Assembly: GCA_016458225.1 (NCBI GenBank)
Contig: JAEMGR010000001.1
Span: 248,001-312,000 of the forward strand
Reading direction: 5' to 3'
Length of the DNA: 64,000 nt
DNA from: Myxococcaceae bacterium JPH2
GTDB taxonomy: Bacteria; Myxococcota; Myxococcia; Myxococcales; Myxococcaceae
A program made the translations under genes and the position numbers. A model generated the notes under the pieces. It saw nothing but the letters and a program-made list of their open reading frames with translations, was not told where the DNA came from and did not search any database. This document shows, piece by piece, positions 52,181 through 61,201 of the stretch; the first letter of the stretch is position 1, and the number at the start of each line of letters is the position of its first letter.

Positions 52181-55102
52181 ATGGGCGGCGCGGCGGAGCT
52201 CTTCACCCGACATGTCTTCCTCGACCTCGAAACGACGGGACTCGATCCCCGCGTCGACGAGATCATCGAGGTCGGCTGCATCTTCTTCGAGCAAGGCCGC
52301 GAGGTGGAGCGCCTCGGGCGCTTGTACGCCGCCTCTCGTCCTCTGAACCTCACCATCCGCCGGCTCACGGGCCTGAGCGATGCGGACCTCGCGGGACACC
52401 CTCGCTTCGGCACGGACGCGGCGGAGCTGCGCGAGCGGCTCGCCGGGTGGACGGTGGTGGCGCACAACGCGCCCTTCGAGAAGGGGTTCCTCCCGGACGT
52501 GCTGGGTCCCATCCAGGCGCCAGTGCTCGACTCGTGCGAGCTGATGCACTACCTGCATCCGGAGCTGCCCAGCCACTCGCTGGAGTCGCTGCTGCGCTGG
52601 GCGAAGCTGGGGGTACGCCAGCCACATCGCGCGCTGCATGACTGCGAAGCCGTGCACGCGGTGCTCGTGCAGGTGATGGACGCGTGCATCGCGGGCGGGC
52701 GTGGCGATGACATCGCGGATCTGCTCTCCACGTTGGATCCTCGCGTGGCCACGCGGCGCACCGGGGATGCGACGCCGTTCGACGAGGAGGAGCGCCCGCT
52801 GCTGGAGCTGCTCACGGGCTTGCGCGACATGTGTCGCCAGCGGCCCGCGCCCCTCGCGCTGGAGACCCAAGGGTTCCTGCGCGCGAAGCCCGAGCGGCTG
52901 CGCGTCGGAGGCCCCACGGCCCGCCCGGAGCCGGAGCCGGATACGCCGGTGCTGCCTGTCCACCTCGACGAGGTCACCGCCGTGCTCGGTCCCGAGGGCG
53001 CGATGGAGAAGCGCGGCGATGGCTTCCTCAGTCGCCCCGCGCAGCTCGACGTGGCGCACGCGGTGGCGCGCGCGCTGTCGGACGGCGGGCACCTGGCGGT
53101 CGAGGCCGGCACGGGCACGGGCAAGTCGCTCGCGTACCTCACGCCCGCCGCGCTGTTCGCCGCGCGCAATGGCCGCAAGGTGGGCGTCGCGCCGCACACG
53201 AAGACACTTCAGGACCAGCTCCTCGACAAGGACCTGCCGCGCCTTCACCGCGCCACCGGTGGCGCGTTCGGATACGCGCTGCTGAAGGGCCAGTCGAACT
53301 ACCTGTGCCGGCGGCGCGCGCTGGAGGCCACGCGCGTGGAGCCGGGGATGCGCCATGCGGCTCGCGCGCCTCGGGCGTACCTGCGCGCGTACCTGCGCCG
53401 CAGCGGCGATGGAGACCTGGACAAGCTGAGCCACTGGTTCCGCGAGCGCTTCCCGGTGCTGTTGGGACTGGTGCCCGCGGTTCGCTCCGAGGCGGCGACG
53501 ACGCTGGGCGAGAAGTGCCCGCATCACCACCGCTGCTTCTACCACTCGGCGGTGGCGCAGGCGCGCGAGGCGGATGTCCTCGTCATCAACCAGTCGCTCG
53601 CGTTCGCCTGGCCCGCTCGCTATCCGAAGCTGGAGCACCTGGTCCTCGACGAGGCGCACGAAGTGGAGGACGTGGCCACCACGGCGCTCGCCGTGGAGCT
53701 GTCCGACTCCGCCTTCTTCCGACTCACCGAGCGACTCCACGGCCGAGACGGACGACACGGCCTGTTCGCCGAGCTGCGCCGGGCCTTGAGCACCACGCGA
53801 CGCGCGGACTCGAAAACGGTGATGGGCGAGGTCGAGAGCGCACTCCAGGCCCTGCTCGTCGAAGCGCGCGACCTGGGCGAGCGCATCACGTCCCTGTGCG
53901 AGCCGGCCTCCGCCGTTCCAGGCGAGGACGCCGAGGAAGGTGCCTACGCCCCCGAGCTGCGCATCACCGCCACCGTGCGCGCCCTGCCTGCTTGGGCTCC
54001 TGTCCAGGATGGGCTCCAGGCCGTGCGCGGCGCGCTGCAACGGCTGCACCTGTTGCTGTCCGTGCGCATGCTGGAGGCCCTGCCGGAACTCGCGGCGCGC
54101 ATGCCTTCACTGGAGCGCGAGCTGTCCGGCGCCAACACGGAGCTGCAGGAGCTGACGGTGCTCGCAGGGGAACTCTCGGGCGAGGCCGTGGATGGGCGCT
54201 GCTACGCCGCCACGGCGGAGCCTCGCCGCCAGCGATGGAGCGTGGGCGCGCAGCCCGTGGACGTCTCCGGCTACGTGTCTCGCGACTTCGCGGCGAGCAA
54301 GCGCACGCTCGTCATGGCCTCCGCCACGCTGGGCACCGGCGAGGGTTTCCCGTTCGTGTTGCGGCGGCTCGGACTGGACGGGCGCAACGAGGCACCGGCC
54401 CCGCGCCTCTTGCGCGCGAGCACGCCCTTCCAGTTGCGCGAGCAGGCGCTCGTGGTGCTCGTCACGGACGCGCCGCGCGCGCACGAAGAGCCGTTCATCG
54501 ACTGGGCCGCGGGCCGCGTTTCTGGACTGGCCCAGGTGATGGGAGGCCGACTCCTGGGACTCTTCGCCTCCACGCGGCGACTGGAGCGTGTGGCCCGCGA
54601 GGTCCAGTCGCGACTGGAGCCCCACGGCATCGAGGTCATGCGCCAGTCGCGTGGCCACAGTCGCTCGCTCGCGGCGCGTCAGGAGCGGGACACGGGCACG
54701 GTGCTGCTGGGCACCAAGAGCTTCTGGCAGGGCGTGGACATCCCCGGGCGCGGCGTGGGCTGCGTCTTCATCGACAAGCTCCCGCTGGAGCCCGCCACCC
54801 GTCCGCTGGTGGCCGCGCGCGAGGAGCCCATCGCCAAGGGCAACGAGTACCTGGGCTTCCTCCACTACCGACTGCCGCGCGCGCTGCTCCTGCTGCGGCA
54901 AGGCGTGGGGCGGCTGATCCGCTCGGCCTCGGACCGAGGCATCGTCATCGTGGCGGACCCGGGCCACGCCAGCTATCGCCCGCACCTGATGCAGGCCCTG
55001 TCGGGCTACCGCGTGGAAGCGCTGCCGTGGGCCCAGGCGCGACTGCTGCTGCACACGGAGTTGAAGGAGATGGGCCTCACCGCCGACAGCACGCGCGTGT
55101 GA
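52181..55102 (+). CDS. exonuclease-DinG-type helicase fusion
   Basis: The 973-residue protein joins an N-terminal DEDDh exonuclease domain (about 10-170) to a DinG/XPD-like superfamily 2 helicase (about 280-960). Exo I is FLDLETTG (Asp15, Glu17) and Exo III is HRALHD (His149, Asp154), but the Exo II Asp is Glu100 (AHNAPFEKG). The helicase has Walker A GTGTGKS (310-316) and DEAH (490-493). Three Fe-S cysteines are seen (376, 446, 452); the fourth is Thr441. It should act in DNA repair or processing of unusual structures. Similar fusions occur in Firmicutes DinG. Confidence 0.9.
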   Translation: MGGAAELFTRHVFLDLETTGLDPRVDEIIEVGCIFFEQGREVERLGRLYAASRPLNLTIRRLTGLSDADLAGHPRFGTDAAELRERLAGWTVVAHNAPFEKGFLPDVLGPIQAPVLDSCELMHYLHPELPSHSLESLLRWAKLGVRQPHRALHDCEAVHAVLVQVMDACIAGGRGDDIADLLSTLDPRVATRRTGDATPFDEEERPLLELLTGLRDMCRQRPAPLALETQGFLRAKPERLRVGGPTARPEPEPDTPVLPVHLDEVTAVLGPEGAMEKRGDGFLSRPAQLDVAHAVARALSDGGHLAVEAGTGTGKSLAYLTPAALFAARNGRKVGVAPHTKTLQDQLLDKDLPRLHRATGGAFGYALLKGQSNYLCRRRALEATRVEPGMRHAARAPRAYLRAYLRRSGDGDLDKLSHWFRERFPVLLGLVPAVRSEAATTLGEKCPHHHRCFYHSAVAQAREADVLVINQSLAFAWPARYPKLEHLVLDEAHEVEDVATTALAVELSDSAFFRLTERLHGRDGRHGLFAELRRALSTTRRADSKTVMGEVESALQALLVEARDLGERITSLCEPASAVPGEDAEEGAYAPELRITATVRALPAWAPVQDGLQAVRGALQRLHLLLSVRMLEALPELAARMPSLERELSGANTELQELTVLAGELSGEAVDGRCYAATAEPRRQRWSVGAQPVDVSGYVSRDFAASKRTLVMASATLGTGEGFPFVLRRLGLDGRNEAPAPRLLRASTPFQLREQALVVLVTDAPRAHEEPFIDWAAGRVSGLAQVMGGRLLGLFASTRRLERVAREVQSRLEPHGIEVMRQSRGHSRSLAARQERDTGTVLLGTKSFWQGVDIPGRGVGCVFIDKLPLEPATRPLVAAREEPIAKGNEYLGFLHYRLPRALLLLRQGVGRLIRSASDRGIVIVADPGHASYRPHLMQALSGYRVEALPWAQARLLLHTELKEMGLTADSTRV

Positions 55103-55105
55103 GGC

Positions 55106-56149
55106 TCACGGCCAGAGGCCCGCGCGAACGGACTGGAACAGCAGGTCCGCGAACACCTCCTGCCCCAAGTCCTCGTCCACGAAGGGCAGCGTCAGCCTCG
55201 GCATGCGCAGCAGCCGGTCATCCACCACGGCGTGCGGAGCGCGCCAGCGCAGTGCCTCCATCAGGGCCTGGAGTCCCGCGAAGTGCGTCGGGGCGCGACG
55301 AGTCTCTCCCAGGCCGCGGAGGTCGGTGCTCTCGTCGAAGGACGCGCGGAAACCCTCGCCGAAGACCCATAGGAAGTGCTCGGTGGACGTGTGCTTCGCC
55401 TCGGCCGGTGTCGTCCGCCAGCGGGGGGACTGGGGGAAGATGGGAATCAGCTCAGGCGCCGGCTCCACACGCGCGCGCTGACCTCGCACCACCAATCGGA
55501 CGTCCGTGGTCGAGACCTCCAACGGCACGGACAGCTCCGTCGTGAGGTGCAGGCGATCGACATCCAGAGCGAACGCGCGAACCCGAGGCAGCCGGAGCGC
55601 GGCGCGAGACGCCAGCTCGCACACCACCGGGGTGAAGCTCGCCGCGCGCAGGGCTTCGACGAGCGTGGCCGCGGCCGCCTCGTTCACCCTCGCCAGCAGG
55701 ACGGGTGGCGGCTGGGAGAGTCGCAACCGGATGTCCACCGCCGACAGCTTCAGCACCTCCGCGAGCGCGCGCACCACCTCCTCCGTCACCCCCGGAGGAC
55801 GCGGCAGCGCGACGAGGGTGTTCGCCGGGCGAAGAGGTCGCTCCGCCGAGGCCCCCGACCCGGACTCCGGTGAAGGCCAGAGCGCCGCAGGTGCCCGGGG
55901 CCGAGCAGCGACTTCGCGCGACCGCCGCAGCTCGCCCTCGCGAGCCTCGGCCTGCTCCGCGCGAGCCCGCTGGCGAACCGCCTCGCGACGCGCCTCTTCC
56001 AGCGCCTCCTGAAGTCCGTCGCGCTCCTTGGTGTGATGCTCCCTCAGTTTGTCCAGGTGCTCACGCGTGCGGCGCAGCTCCGCCTGGGCCACCTCCAGCG
56101 CATCGCGCAGCTCACGCACGTCCTCCGAGGCACCGCTCGGTCGCTTCAC
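55106..56149 (-). CDS. coiled-coil protein, hypothetical
   Basis: The 347-residue protein has an N-terminal coiled coil (about residues 5-80, VRELRDALEVAQAELRRTRE then heptads of Glu/Arg/Leu), an Ala/Pro linker, and a C-terminal alpha/beta domain of about 230 residues (VRALAEVLKLSAVDIRLRLS...). No family was recognised. The start is a GTG at 56149, overlapping the stop of the HAMP gene (GTGA); the ORF extension upstream is not needed. It is the last gene of the HEAT-HAMP-coiled-coil operon and ends 4 bases from the convergent helicase gene. Confidence 0.78.
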   Translation of the reverse strand: MKRPSGASEDVRELRDALEVAQAELRRTREHLDKLREHHTKERDGLQEALEEARREAVRQRARAEQAEAREGELRRSREVAARPRAPAALWPSPESGSGASAERPLRPANTLVALPRPPGVTEEVVRALAEVLKLSAVDIRLRLSQPPPVLLARVNEAAAATLVEALRAASFTPVVCELASRAALRLPRVRAFALDVDRLHLTTELSVPLEVSTTDVRLVVRGQRARVEPAPELIPIFPQSPRWRTTPAEAKHTSTEHFLWVFGEGFRASFDESTDLRGLGETRRAPTHFAGLQALMEALRWRAPHAVVDDRLLRMPRLTLPFVDEDLGQEVFADLLFQSVRAGLWP

Positions 56150-56886
56150 CGCGCCAGCCGTTCCCGGTAACGCGCCTCCAGCGCGCTCAGTGCATCCACC
56201 CACTCACCCGACGCACCGGACTTGCGCGCCTGAGCCAGCGCGTGCGCCAGCACCCGCGCGTCCTCCTCCTGCAAGGTGCGCAGGCGCTGCACCATGCCGA
56301 GCGTGGCGTCGAACACGTCTCGCAGCTCGTCACCATCACGCAGGCCGTAGGGTGGCGGACGCAGGCGGCCGTCGGCCACGTCGCCCACCATGCGCTTGAT
56401 GCGGAACAAGGGGCCGGCCACCCGGTGCGTCACGACGATGGTGCCCATGGCCACCACCACGATGAAGCCCAGCAGGCAGCCGCCCAACACCCACCAGGTC
56501 ATCCGCTGGTGGTGCTCCAGCTCGGCGCGCTGGGCGACGATGGCGGACCGCTCAGCTTCGTAGCTGGCATCGATGAGCCGCGCCTGCTCGCGGAACTTCG
56601 CCTCGAAGGAGGGGTCAGCCATGTGCGTCAGCAGCTCGTTGGACAGCGTCGCGCCGGACAGCTCGCGGCTCACCTCCGCCGCGCGCGAGCGCGCCTCGAC
56701 CGCCGTGGACGTCTCTCGCATCAGCGAGTTGGCCGCGCGCACCAGGAACACGCCCAAGAGCGCCGCCAGCACCAGGGACACCCCGACGATGTACGCGGTG
56801 AGCTTGAGCTGGAAGCTCGCGTCGAGGAGATAGTTGCGCCAGCGCCGCCGGGGGGGTGCACCGGGCGCGGTGCTCGTCGTCGTCAT
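56146..56886 (-). CDS. membrane protein with HAMP domain, no output domain
   Basis: The 246-residue protein has two membrane helices (about residues 29-50 and 121-142) enclosing an extracytoplasmic helical loop (about 55-115), then a HAMP domain (about 143-195, VAGPLFRIKRMVGDVADG) and a short coiled coil. Chemoreceptors and sensor kinases normally follow the HAMP with a kinase, cyclase or signalling domain; none is present here. It could signal to the coiled-coil protein encoded just downstream. ATGA overlap with the HEAT-repeat gene and GTGA overlap with the coiled-coil gene. Confidence 0.82.
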   Translation of the reverse strand: MTTTSTAPGAPPRRRWRNYLLDASFQLKLTAYIVGVSLVLAALLGVFLVRAANSLMRETSTAVEARSRAAEVSRELSGATLSNELLTHMADPSFEAKFREQARLIDASYEAERSAIVAQRAELEHHQRMTWWVLGGCLLGFIVVVAMGTIVVTHRVAGPLFRIKRMVGDVADGRLRPPPYGLRDGDELRDVFDATLGMVQRLRTLQEEDARVLAHALAQARKSGASGEWVDALSALEARYRERLAR

Positions 56887-57632
56887 GTCTCGCTGCTCCA
56901 CTCGAAGGTGTCCGCCGCTTCCTCGATGGCTTTCGGGATGAGCGCCTTGAGGAGATCCGCGGCCGGCGCACCCGCGGCATGGACCTCTACCTGCCCCATC
57001 AACGTCAGCTCGGGATAGCTCATGCAGACAATGCCGATTCTCAGCCCGCCGTTCTCCGTTGCTTGGATCTCGGCGGTGATGCGGTAGCCGTGCACGCCCC
57101 ACTTCTTCAGGATGCCCTTGGCCGCCGCCTTGGCCTCGCGCGCAGGCGCCAACCATGCCCCTTTGCGCATCAGCCGGGAGCGCAGGCGCGTCTCCGTGAC
57201 CTTCACCAGGTCCGCGGACAGCGTGCCCGTCCGGTCCTTCACCGCGTCCACCGCCAGGTACAGGCGAGGCGCGCGCGCTTGATAGGTCTTCAGGGCCTGG
57301 ATGGCGTCCGCCACCACGGCTTGCACTCCCGCGTCCGCCTCGCCCTTGTGATCCTGGAGGCACGTCAGGCCCGCCGGCTCCAGCAGCGCCCCGAGCCCCT
57401 TGGCCACCGCCGAGCGCACCAGCTCACTCGGATCATGAAGCCCCGAGCAGAGCACCGGCACCGCCTCGGGGTCCTCCGTGGCGCCCAGCACGAGGGCCGC
57501 CTGCGAACGGGTACGGGGGTCCTTTCCCTGCCCGAGCTGGCGCCCGAGGAAGGCGATGCGCGTGTCCGTCTGCGCGGAGGCGGCCCACGGCGCGAGCAGG
57601 AGACAGAGAAGAAAGGCGGTGGACGGCCACAT
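56883..57632 (-). CDS. exported HEAT-repeat protein
   Basis: The 249-residue protein has a signal peptide (cleavage after ASA at about residue 20) and HEAT-repeat-like helices (about 25-115, with RSQAALVLGATEDPEAVPVL), then a C-terminal alpha/beta region (about 120-240). It is likely periplasmic. It heads the three-gene operon running to 55106 and is divergent from alaS by 219 bases. Function unknown; HEAT repeats suggest protein binding, for example as the ligand-side partner of the HAMP protein. Confidence 0.8.
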   Translation of the reverse strand: MWPSTAFLLCLLLAPWAASAQTDTRIAFLGRQLGQGKDPRTRSQAALVLGATEDPEAVPVLCSGLHDPSELVRSAVAKGLGALLEPAGLTCLQDHKGEADAGVQAVVADAIQALKTYQARAPRLYLAVDAVKDRTGTLSADLVKVTETRLRSRLMRKGAWLAPAREAKAAAKGILKKWGVHGYRITAEIQATENGGLRIGIVCMSYPELTLMGQVEVHAAGAPAADLLKALIPKAIEEAADTFEWSSET

Positions 57633-57851
57633 GGTGGGGGGCTTGGAGTGTAGCCCCGCGCACGCTTCGCCGAACAGCGGGGGGCCGCCCGGACGCTCCC
57701 CCGGTCCGACACCCGAGCGTCACCCACCCGACGCTGCACACCCGTGCACCCGCGGGAGGACCCGCCCCCCTCGGTCCAGAGCCCCTGTCCCCCTCCCCGC
57801 CCGAGGCCAGGAACTGCTGCGCCGCGCCATCTTGTGGCATATACCCACACC

Positions 57852-60548
57852 ATGCCTTCCGCCCTCACCGCCTCCCAGATTCGCGAGGCGTTCCTCGCGT
57901 TCTTCGAAGAGCGGGGCCACCGCCGAGTGGCCTCCTCTTCGCTGGTGCCCGCCAACGATCCGACCCTGCTCTTCACCAACGCCGGCATGGTGCAGTTCAA
58001 GGACGTCTTCACCGGCCGCGAGAAGCGCGACTACAGCCGCGCCACCACGTCGCAGAAGTGCGTGCGCGCGGGCGGCAAGCACAACGACCTCGACAACGTG
58101 GGCTACACCGCCCGGCACCACACGTTCTTCGAGATGCTCGGCAACTTCTCCTTCGGCGACTACTTCAAGGCCGACGCCATCGCGTACGGCTGGGAGTTCG
58201 TGACGAAGACGCTGGGCCTCTCGACGGCGCGGCTCGCCGTCACCGTGTTCAACGGCGAGGGCGGCATCCCGTGGGACGAAGAGGCCTATGAGCTATGGGC
58301 CAAGCAGGGCGTCGCGCGCGACCGCATCTACAAGCTCGGGCTCAAGGACAACTTCTGGGCCATGGGCGAGACTGGCCCGTGCGGCCCGTGCTCTGAAATC
58401 CACTACCACCAGGGCGATGACATCCCCTGCGTGGAGGAGGCCCAGGGCAACAAGTGCCAGGGCGTCGCGTGTGACTGCGACCGGTGGCTCGAAATCTGGA
58501 ACCTCGTGTTCATGCAGTTCGAGCGCAAGGAGAAGGACGCCCCGCTCATCCCGCTGCCTAAGCCGTCCATCGACACGGGCGCCGGCCTGGAGCGCATCGC
58601 CTCGGTCGTGCAGGGCAAGCGCTCCAACTACGACACCGACCTCTTCCAGAGCATCATCTCCACCGTCAGCAGCCTGACGGGCACCGCGTACACGCAAGAG
58701 GGCGGCGCCTCCATGCGCGTGGTAGCGGACCACGCGCGCGCCACGGCGTTCCTGGTGGCCGATGGCGTCCAGCCCTTCAACGAGGGCCGCGGCTATGTCC
58801 TGCGCCGCATCATGCGCCGCGCGATACGCCACGGCGACACTCAGCTCGGCCTGAAGGAGCTGTTCTTCTACAAGGTCGTGGAGCGCGTCATCGAGGTGAT
58901 GGGTGATACCTACCCGGAGCTGCGCGAGAGCCGCAGCTTCATCCTCGAGGTCACGAAGCACGAGGAGGAGGGCTTCCGCAAGACGCTCCACCGCGGTCTG
59001 AAGCTCATCGACGAGGAGCTGGGTCGGCTGCAGCAACGCGGCGAGACGGTGCTCTCCGGCAAGGTCGTCTTCCTGCTGCACGGCACCTACGGCTTCCCGT
59101 GGGACCTCACGCAGATCATCGCGCGCGAGCGCGGCTACGACGTGGACCTCGAGGGTTACAAGAAGGAGGCCGAGGAAGAGGCCAGCCGATCAGGCTTCTC
59201 GGGCTCGGGACAGAAGGCGGTCGGCGAGGTCTACCAGAAGCTGCTGGCGAACCTGGGCCCCACCGAGTTCCTCGGCTACACCGGCGAGGGCCACGAGGGC
59301 GAGGGCAGCATCCGCGCCATCGTGCAGGACGGCGTGGAGGTGATGCAGGCGTCGGCTGGCGCGAAGGTCGAGATCATCATCGACCGCACGCCCTTCTACG
59401 GCGAGTCCGGCGGTCAGGTGGGCGACACCGGCCGCATCGTGGGGCATGGCGGCAAGGCAGTGGCCCGCGTGCTGGACGCGCAGCGCCCGGTGCAGGGCCT
59501 CATCGTCCACTCGACCGAGGTCGCCGAGGGCACGCTCAAGGTCGGCGACATGGTGCAGACGTCGGTGGACGTGGAGCGCCGCAAGGCCATCCGCGCGAAC
59601 CACTCCGCCACGCACCTGCTGCACAAGGCGCTCAAGCTCGTCCTGGGCGAGCACGTGAAGCAGGCCGGCTCGGTGGTTGCCCCGGAGTCGCTGCGCTTCG
59701 ACTTCTCCAACTTCTCGCCCGCCACGATGGAGCAGCTCGAGCAGGTCGAGGACCTGGTCAACAGCTGGATCCGCGACAACGCCGAGGCGCAGACGCGCAT
59801 CATGGCGATCGAGGACGCGAAGAAGTCCGGCGCGGTGGCGATGTTCGGTGAGAAGTACGGCGACACGGTGCGCGTCGTCACCGTGCATCCGGAGTCCACC
59901 GAGCTGTGCGGCGGTACGCACGTGCGGCGCAGCGGCGACATCGGACTGTTCAAGGTGGTGAGCGAGAGCGGCGTGGCCTCGGGCGTGCGGCGCATCGTGG
60001 CCGTCACGGGCGTGGGCGCGCTCCAGCACGTGCGCGAGCAGGAGCACGAGCTGCGCAAGGCCGCCGAGCTGCTGAAGACCTCGCCCAAGGACATCGCCAA
60101 GCGCATCGAGGCGACGCAGAAGCGGGCGAAGGAGCTGGAGCGCAAGGTGGAGGAGGTCTCCGTCAAGGCGCAGACGGCCGGCAGCAAGGACCTGTTGGAG
60201 CAAGCGCGCGAAGTGAACGGCATGAAGGTGCTGGCCACGCGCGTGGATCCGGCGGACGACAAGGTCTTCCGCGGCATGGCGGATCAGCTCCGCGACCGCA
60301 TCCGCTCGGGCGTGGTGGCCATCGGCGGCGAGAAGGATGGCCGCGCCATCATCCTGGTGGCGGCGACCAAGGACGTGGTGGCCCGGGGCATCAGCGCGGG
60401 TGACCTCGTGCGCGAGATGGCCAAGGAAGTGGGCGGCAAGGGCGGCGGCAAGGCGGACATGGCTCAGGCCGGCGGTCCGGATCCGTCCAAGCTGCCCGCG
60501 GCGCTCGACAAGCTGTACGAGCTGGTGAAGGGCGCGGGCCCGGCGTGA
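57852..60548 (+). CDS. alaS: alanyl-tRNA synthetase
   Basis: The 898-residue class II synthetase charges tRNA-Ala. The N-terminal catalytic domain has TASQIREAFLAFF, motif 2 near FFEMLGNFSFGDYFK and motif 3 in DTGAGLERI. The editing domain carries HSATHLLH (about 584-591) and the zinc-binding CGGTHV (about 684-689), and the C-terminal oligomerisation/DHHA1 domain (about 790-898) has a Gly/Lys-rich GGKGGGKADMAQAGG tract. Start at the ATG at 57852; upstream in-frame codons lack homology. The stop overlaps the lipoprotein start (GTGA). Confidence 0.98.
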   Translation: MPSALTASQIREAFLAFFEERGHRRVASSSLVPANDPTLLFTNAGMVQFKDVFTGREKRDYSRATTSQKCVRAGGKHNDLDNVGYTARHHTFFEMLGNFSFGDYFKADAIAYGWEFVTKTLGLSTARLAVTVFNGEGGIPWDEEAYELWAKQGVARDRIYKLGLKDNFWAMGETGPCGPCSEIHYHQGDDIPCVEEAQGNKCQGVACDCDRWLEIWNLVFMQFERKEKDAPLIPLPKPSIDTGAGLERIASVVQGKRSNYDTDLFQSIISTVSSLTGTAYTQEGGASMRVVADHARATAFLVADGVQPFNEGRGYVLRRIMRRAIRHGDTQLGLKELFFYKVVERVIEVMGDTYPELRESRSFILEVTKHEEEGFRKTLHRGLKLIDEELGRLQQRGETVLSGKVVFLLHGTYGFPWDLTQIIARERGYDVDLEGYKKEAEEEASRSGFSGSGQKAVGEVYQKLLANLGPTEFLGYTGEGHEGEGSIRAIVQDGVEVMQASAGAKVEIIIDRTPFYGESGGQVGDTGRIVGHGGKAVARVLDAQRPVQGLIVHSTEVAEGTLKVGDMVQTSVDVERRKAIRANHSATHLLHKALKLVLGEHVKQAGSVVAPESLRFDFSNFSPATMEQLEQVEDLVNSWIRDNAEAQTRIMAIEDAKKSGAVAMFGEKYGDTVRVVTVHPESTELCGGTHVRRSGDIGLFKVVSESGVASGVRRIVAVTGVGALQHVREQEHELRKAAELLKTSPKDIAKRIEATQKRAKELERKVEEVSVKAQTAGSKDLLEQAREVNGMKVLATRVDPADDKVFRGMADQLRDRIRSGVVAIGGEKDGRAIILVAATKDVVARGISAGDLVREMAKEVGGKGGGKADMAQAGGPDPSKLPAALDKLYELVKGAGPA

Positions 60549-61201
60549 GCACTCGGTCCTCGCACTTGCCCGTGGCGTGCCTGGCGGCAGCCCTCCTCGT
60601 GGGGGGCTGCACGAAGGATGACGCCTCGCCCAGCGAGGCCCCGGGCGCCGAGGACCGCACGCTCCAGAAGCTGCGCGCGGAGGCGGACCGGGTCCGCAAG
60701 GGAGGCGCGCCCGCCGCGCCCCCCGACGCCGTGGCTCCACCTCGCGGCACGTTGGCGGACCTCGCGGCGGTGGGTGACGAGGGGGGCAAACACCGGATCA
60801 CCCTCCCCGAGCGCACCGACACGGTGCACGTCGACACCGTGGCGATGAAGCTCACGGCGATGGAGTCCTCTCATTCGCTCAAGGGCAATGGGAAGCTGGG
60901 GCTCACCACGGAGGACCTGTTCCTGCGCGTGCAGCTCGTCACGCAGAACGTGGGCGCGGCCGCCGTCACGCTGTCCCTGGACGGCGCGCGACTCGAGGAT
61001 GCGCAGGGCCAGGTGTACCCACTCGCGCGCGATGCGCAGGCCGTGGCGGGCACGCGTCCGATGACGCGCAGCTATCCTCCGGAAGAGCGCTCGGACCTCG
61101 TCCTGCTGTTCGAAGTGCCGCAGGCAACCCTGCAACAAGATGGCAGCTTGAACCTAGTGGTCCAGGGCTCTGGCGGGGATGTGCGGATACCCTTGCGATG
61201 A
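60545..61201 (+). CDS. hypothetical lipoprotein downstream of alaS
   Basis: The 218-residue protein has a lipoprotein signal (ACLAAALLVGGC, Cys at about residue 22), a low-complexity Pro/Ala segment (about 55-75), and a beta-sandwich C-terminal part (about 90-218) with the pattern of DUF4352-type domains (LGLTTEDLFLRVQLVTQNVG, SLDGARLEDAQGQVYPLA). It starts with a GTG inside the alaS stop and ends in an ATGA overlap with the PilZ-like gene, so the three are translationally coupled. Function unknown. Confidence 0.82.
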   Translation: MSTRSSHLPVACLAAALLVGGCTKDDASPSEAPGAEDRTLQKLRAEADRVRKGGAPAAPPDAVAPPRGTLADLAAVGDEGGKHRITLPERTDTVHVDTVAMKLTAMESSHSLKGNGKLGLTTEDLFLRVQLVTQNVGAAAVTLSLDGARLEDAQGQVYPLARDAQAVAGTRPMTRSYPPEERSDLVLLFEVPQATLQQDGSLNLVVQGSGGDVRIPLR

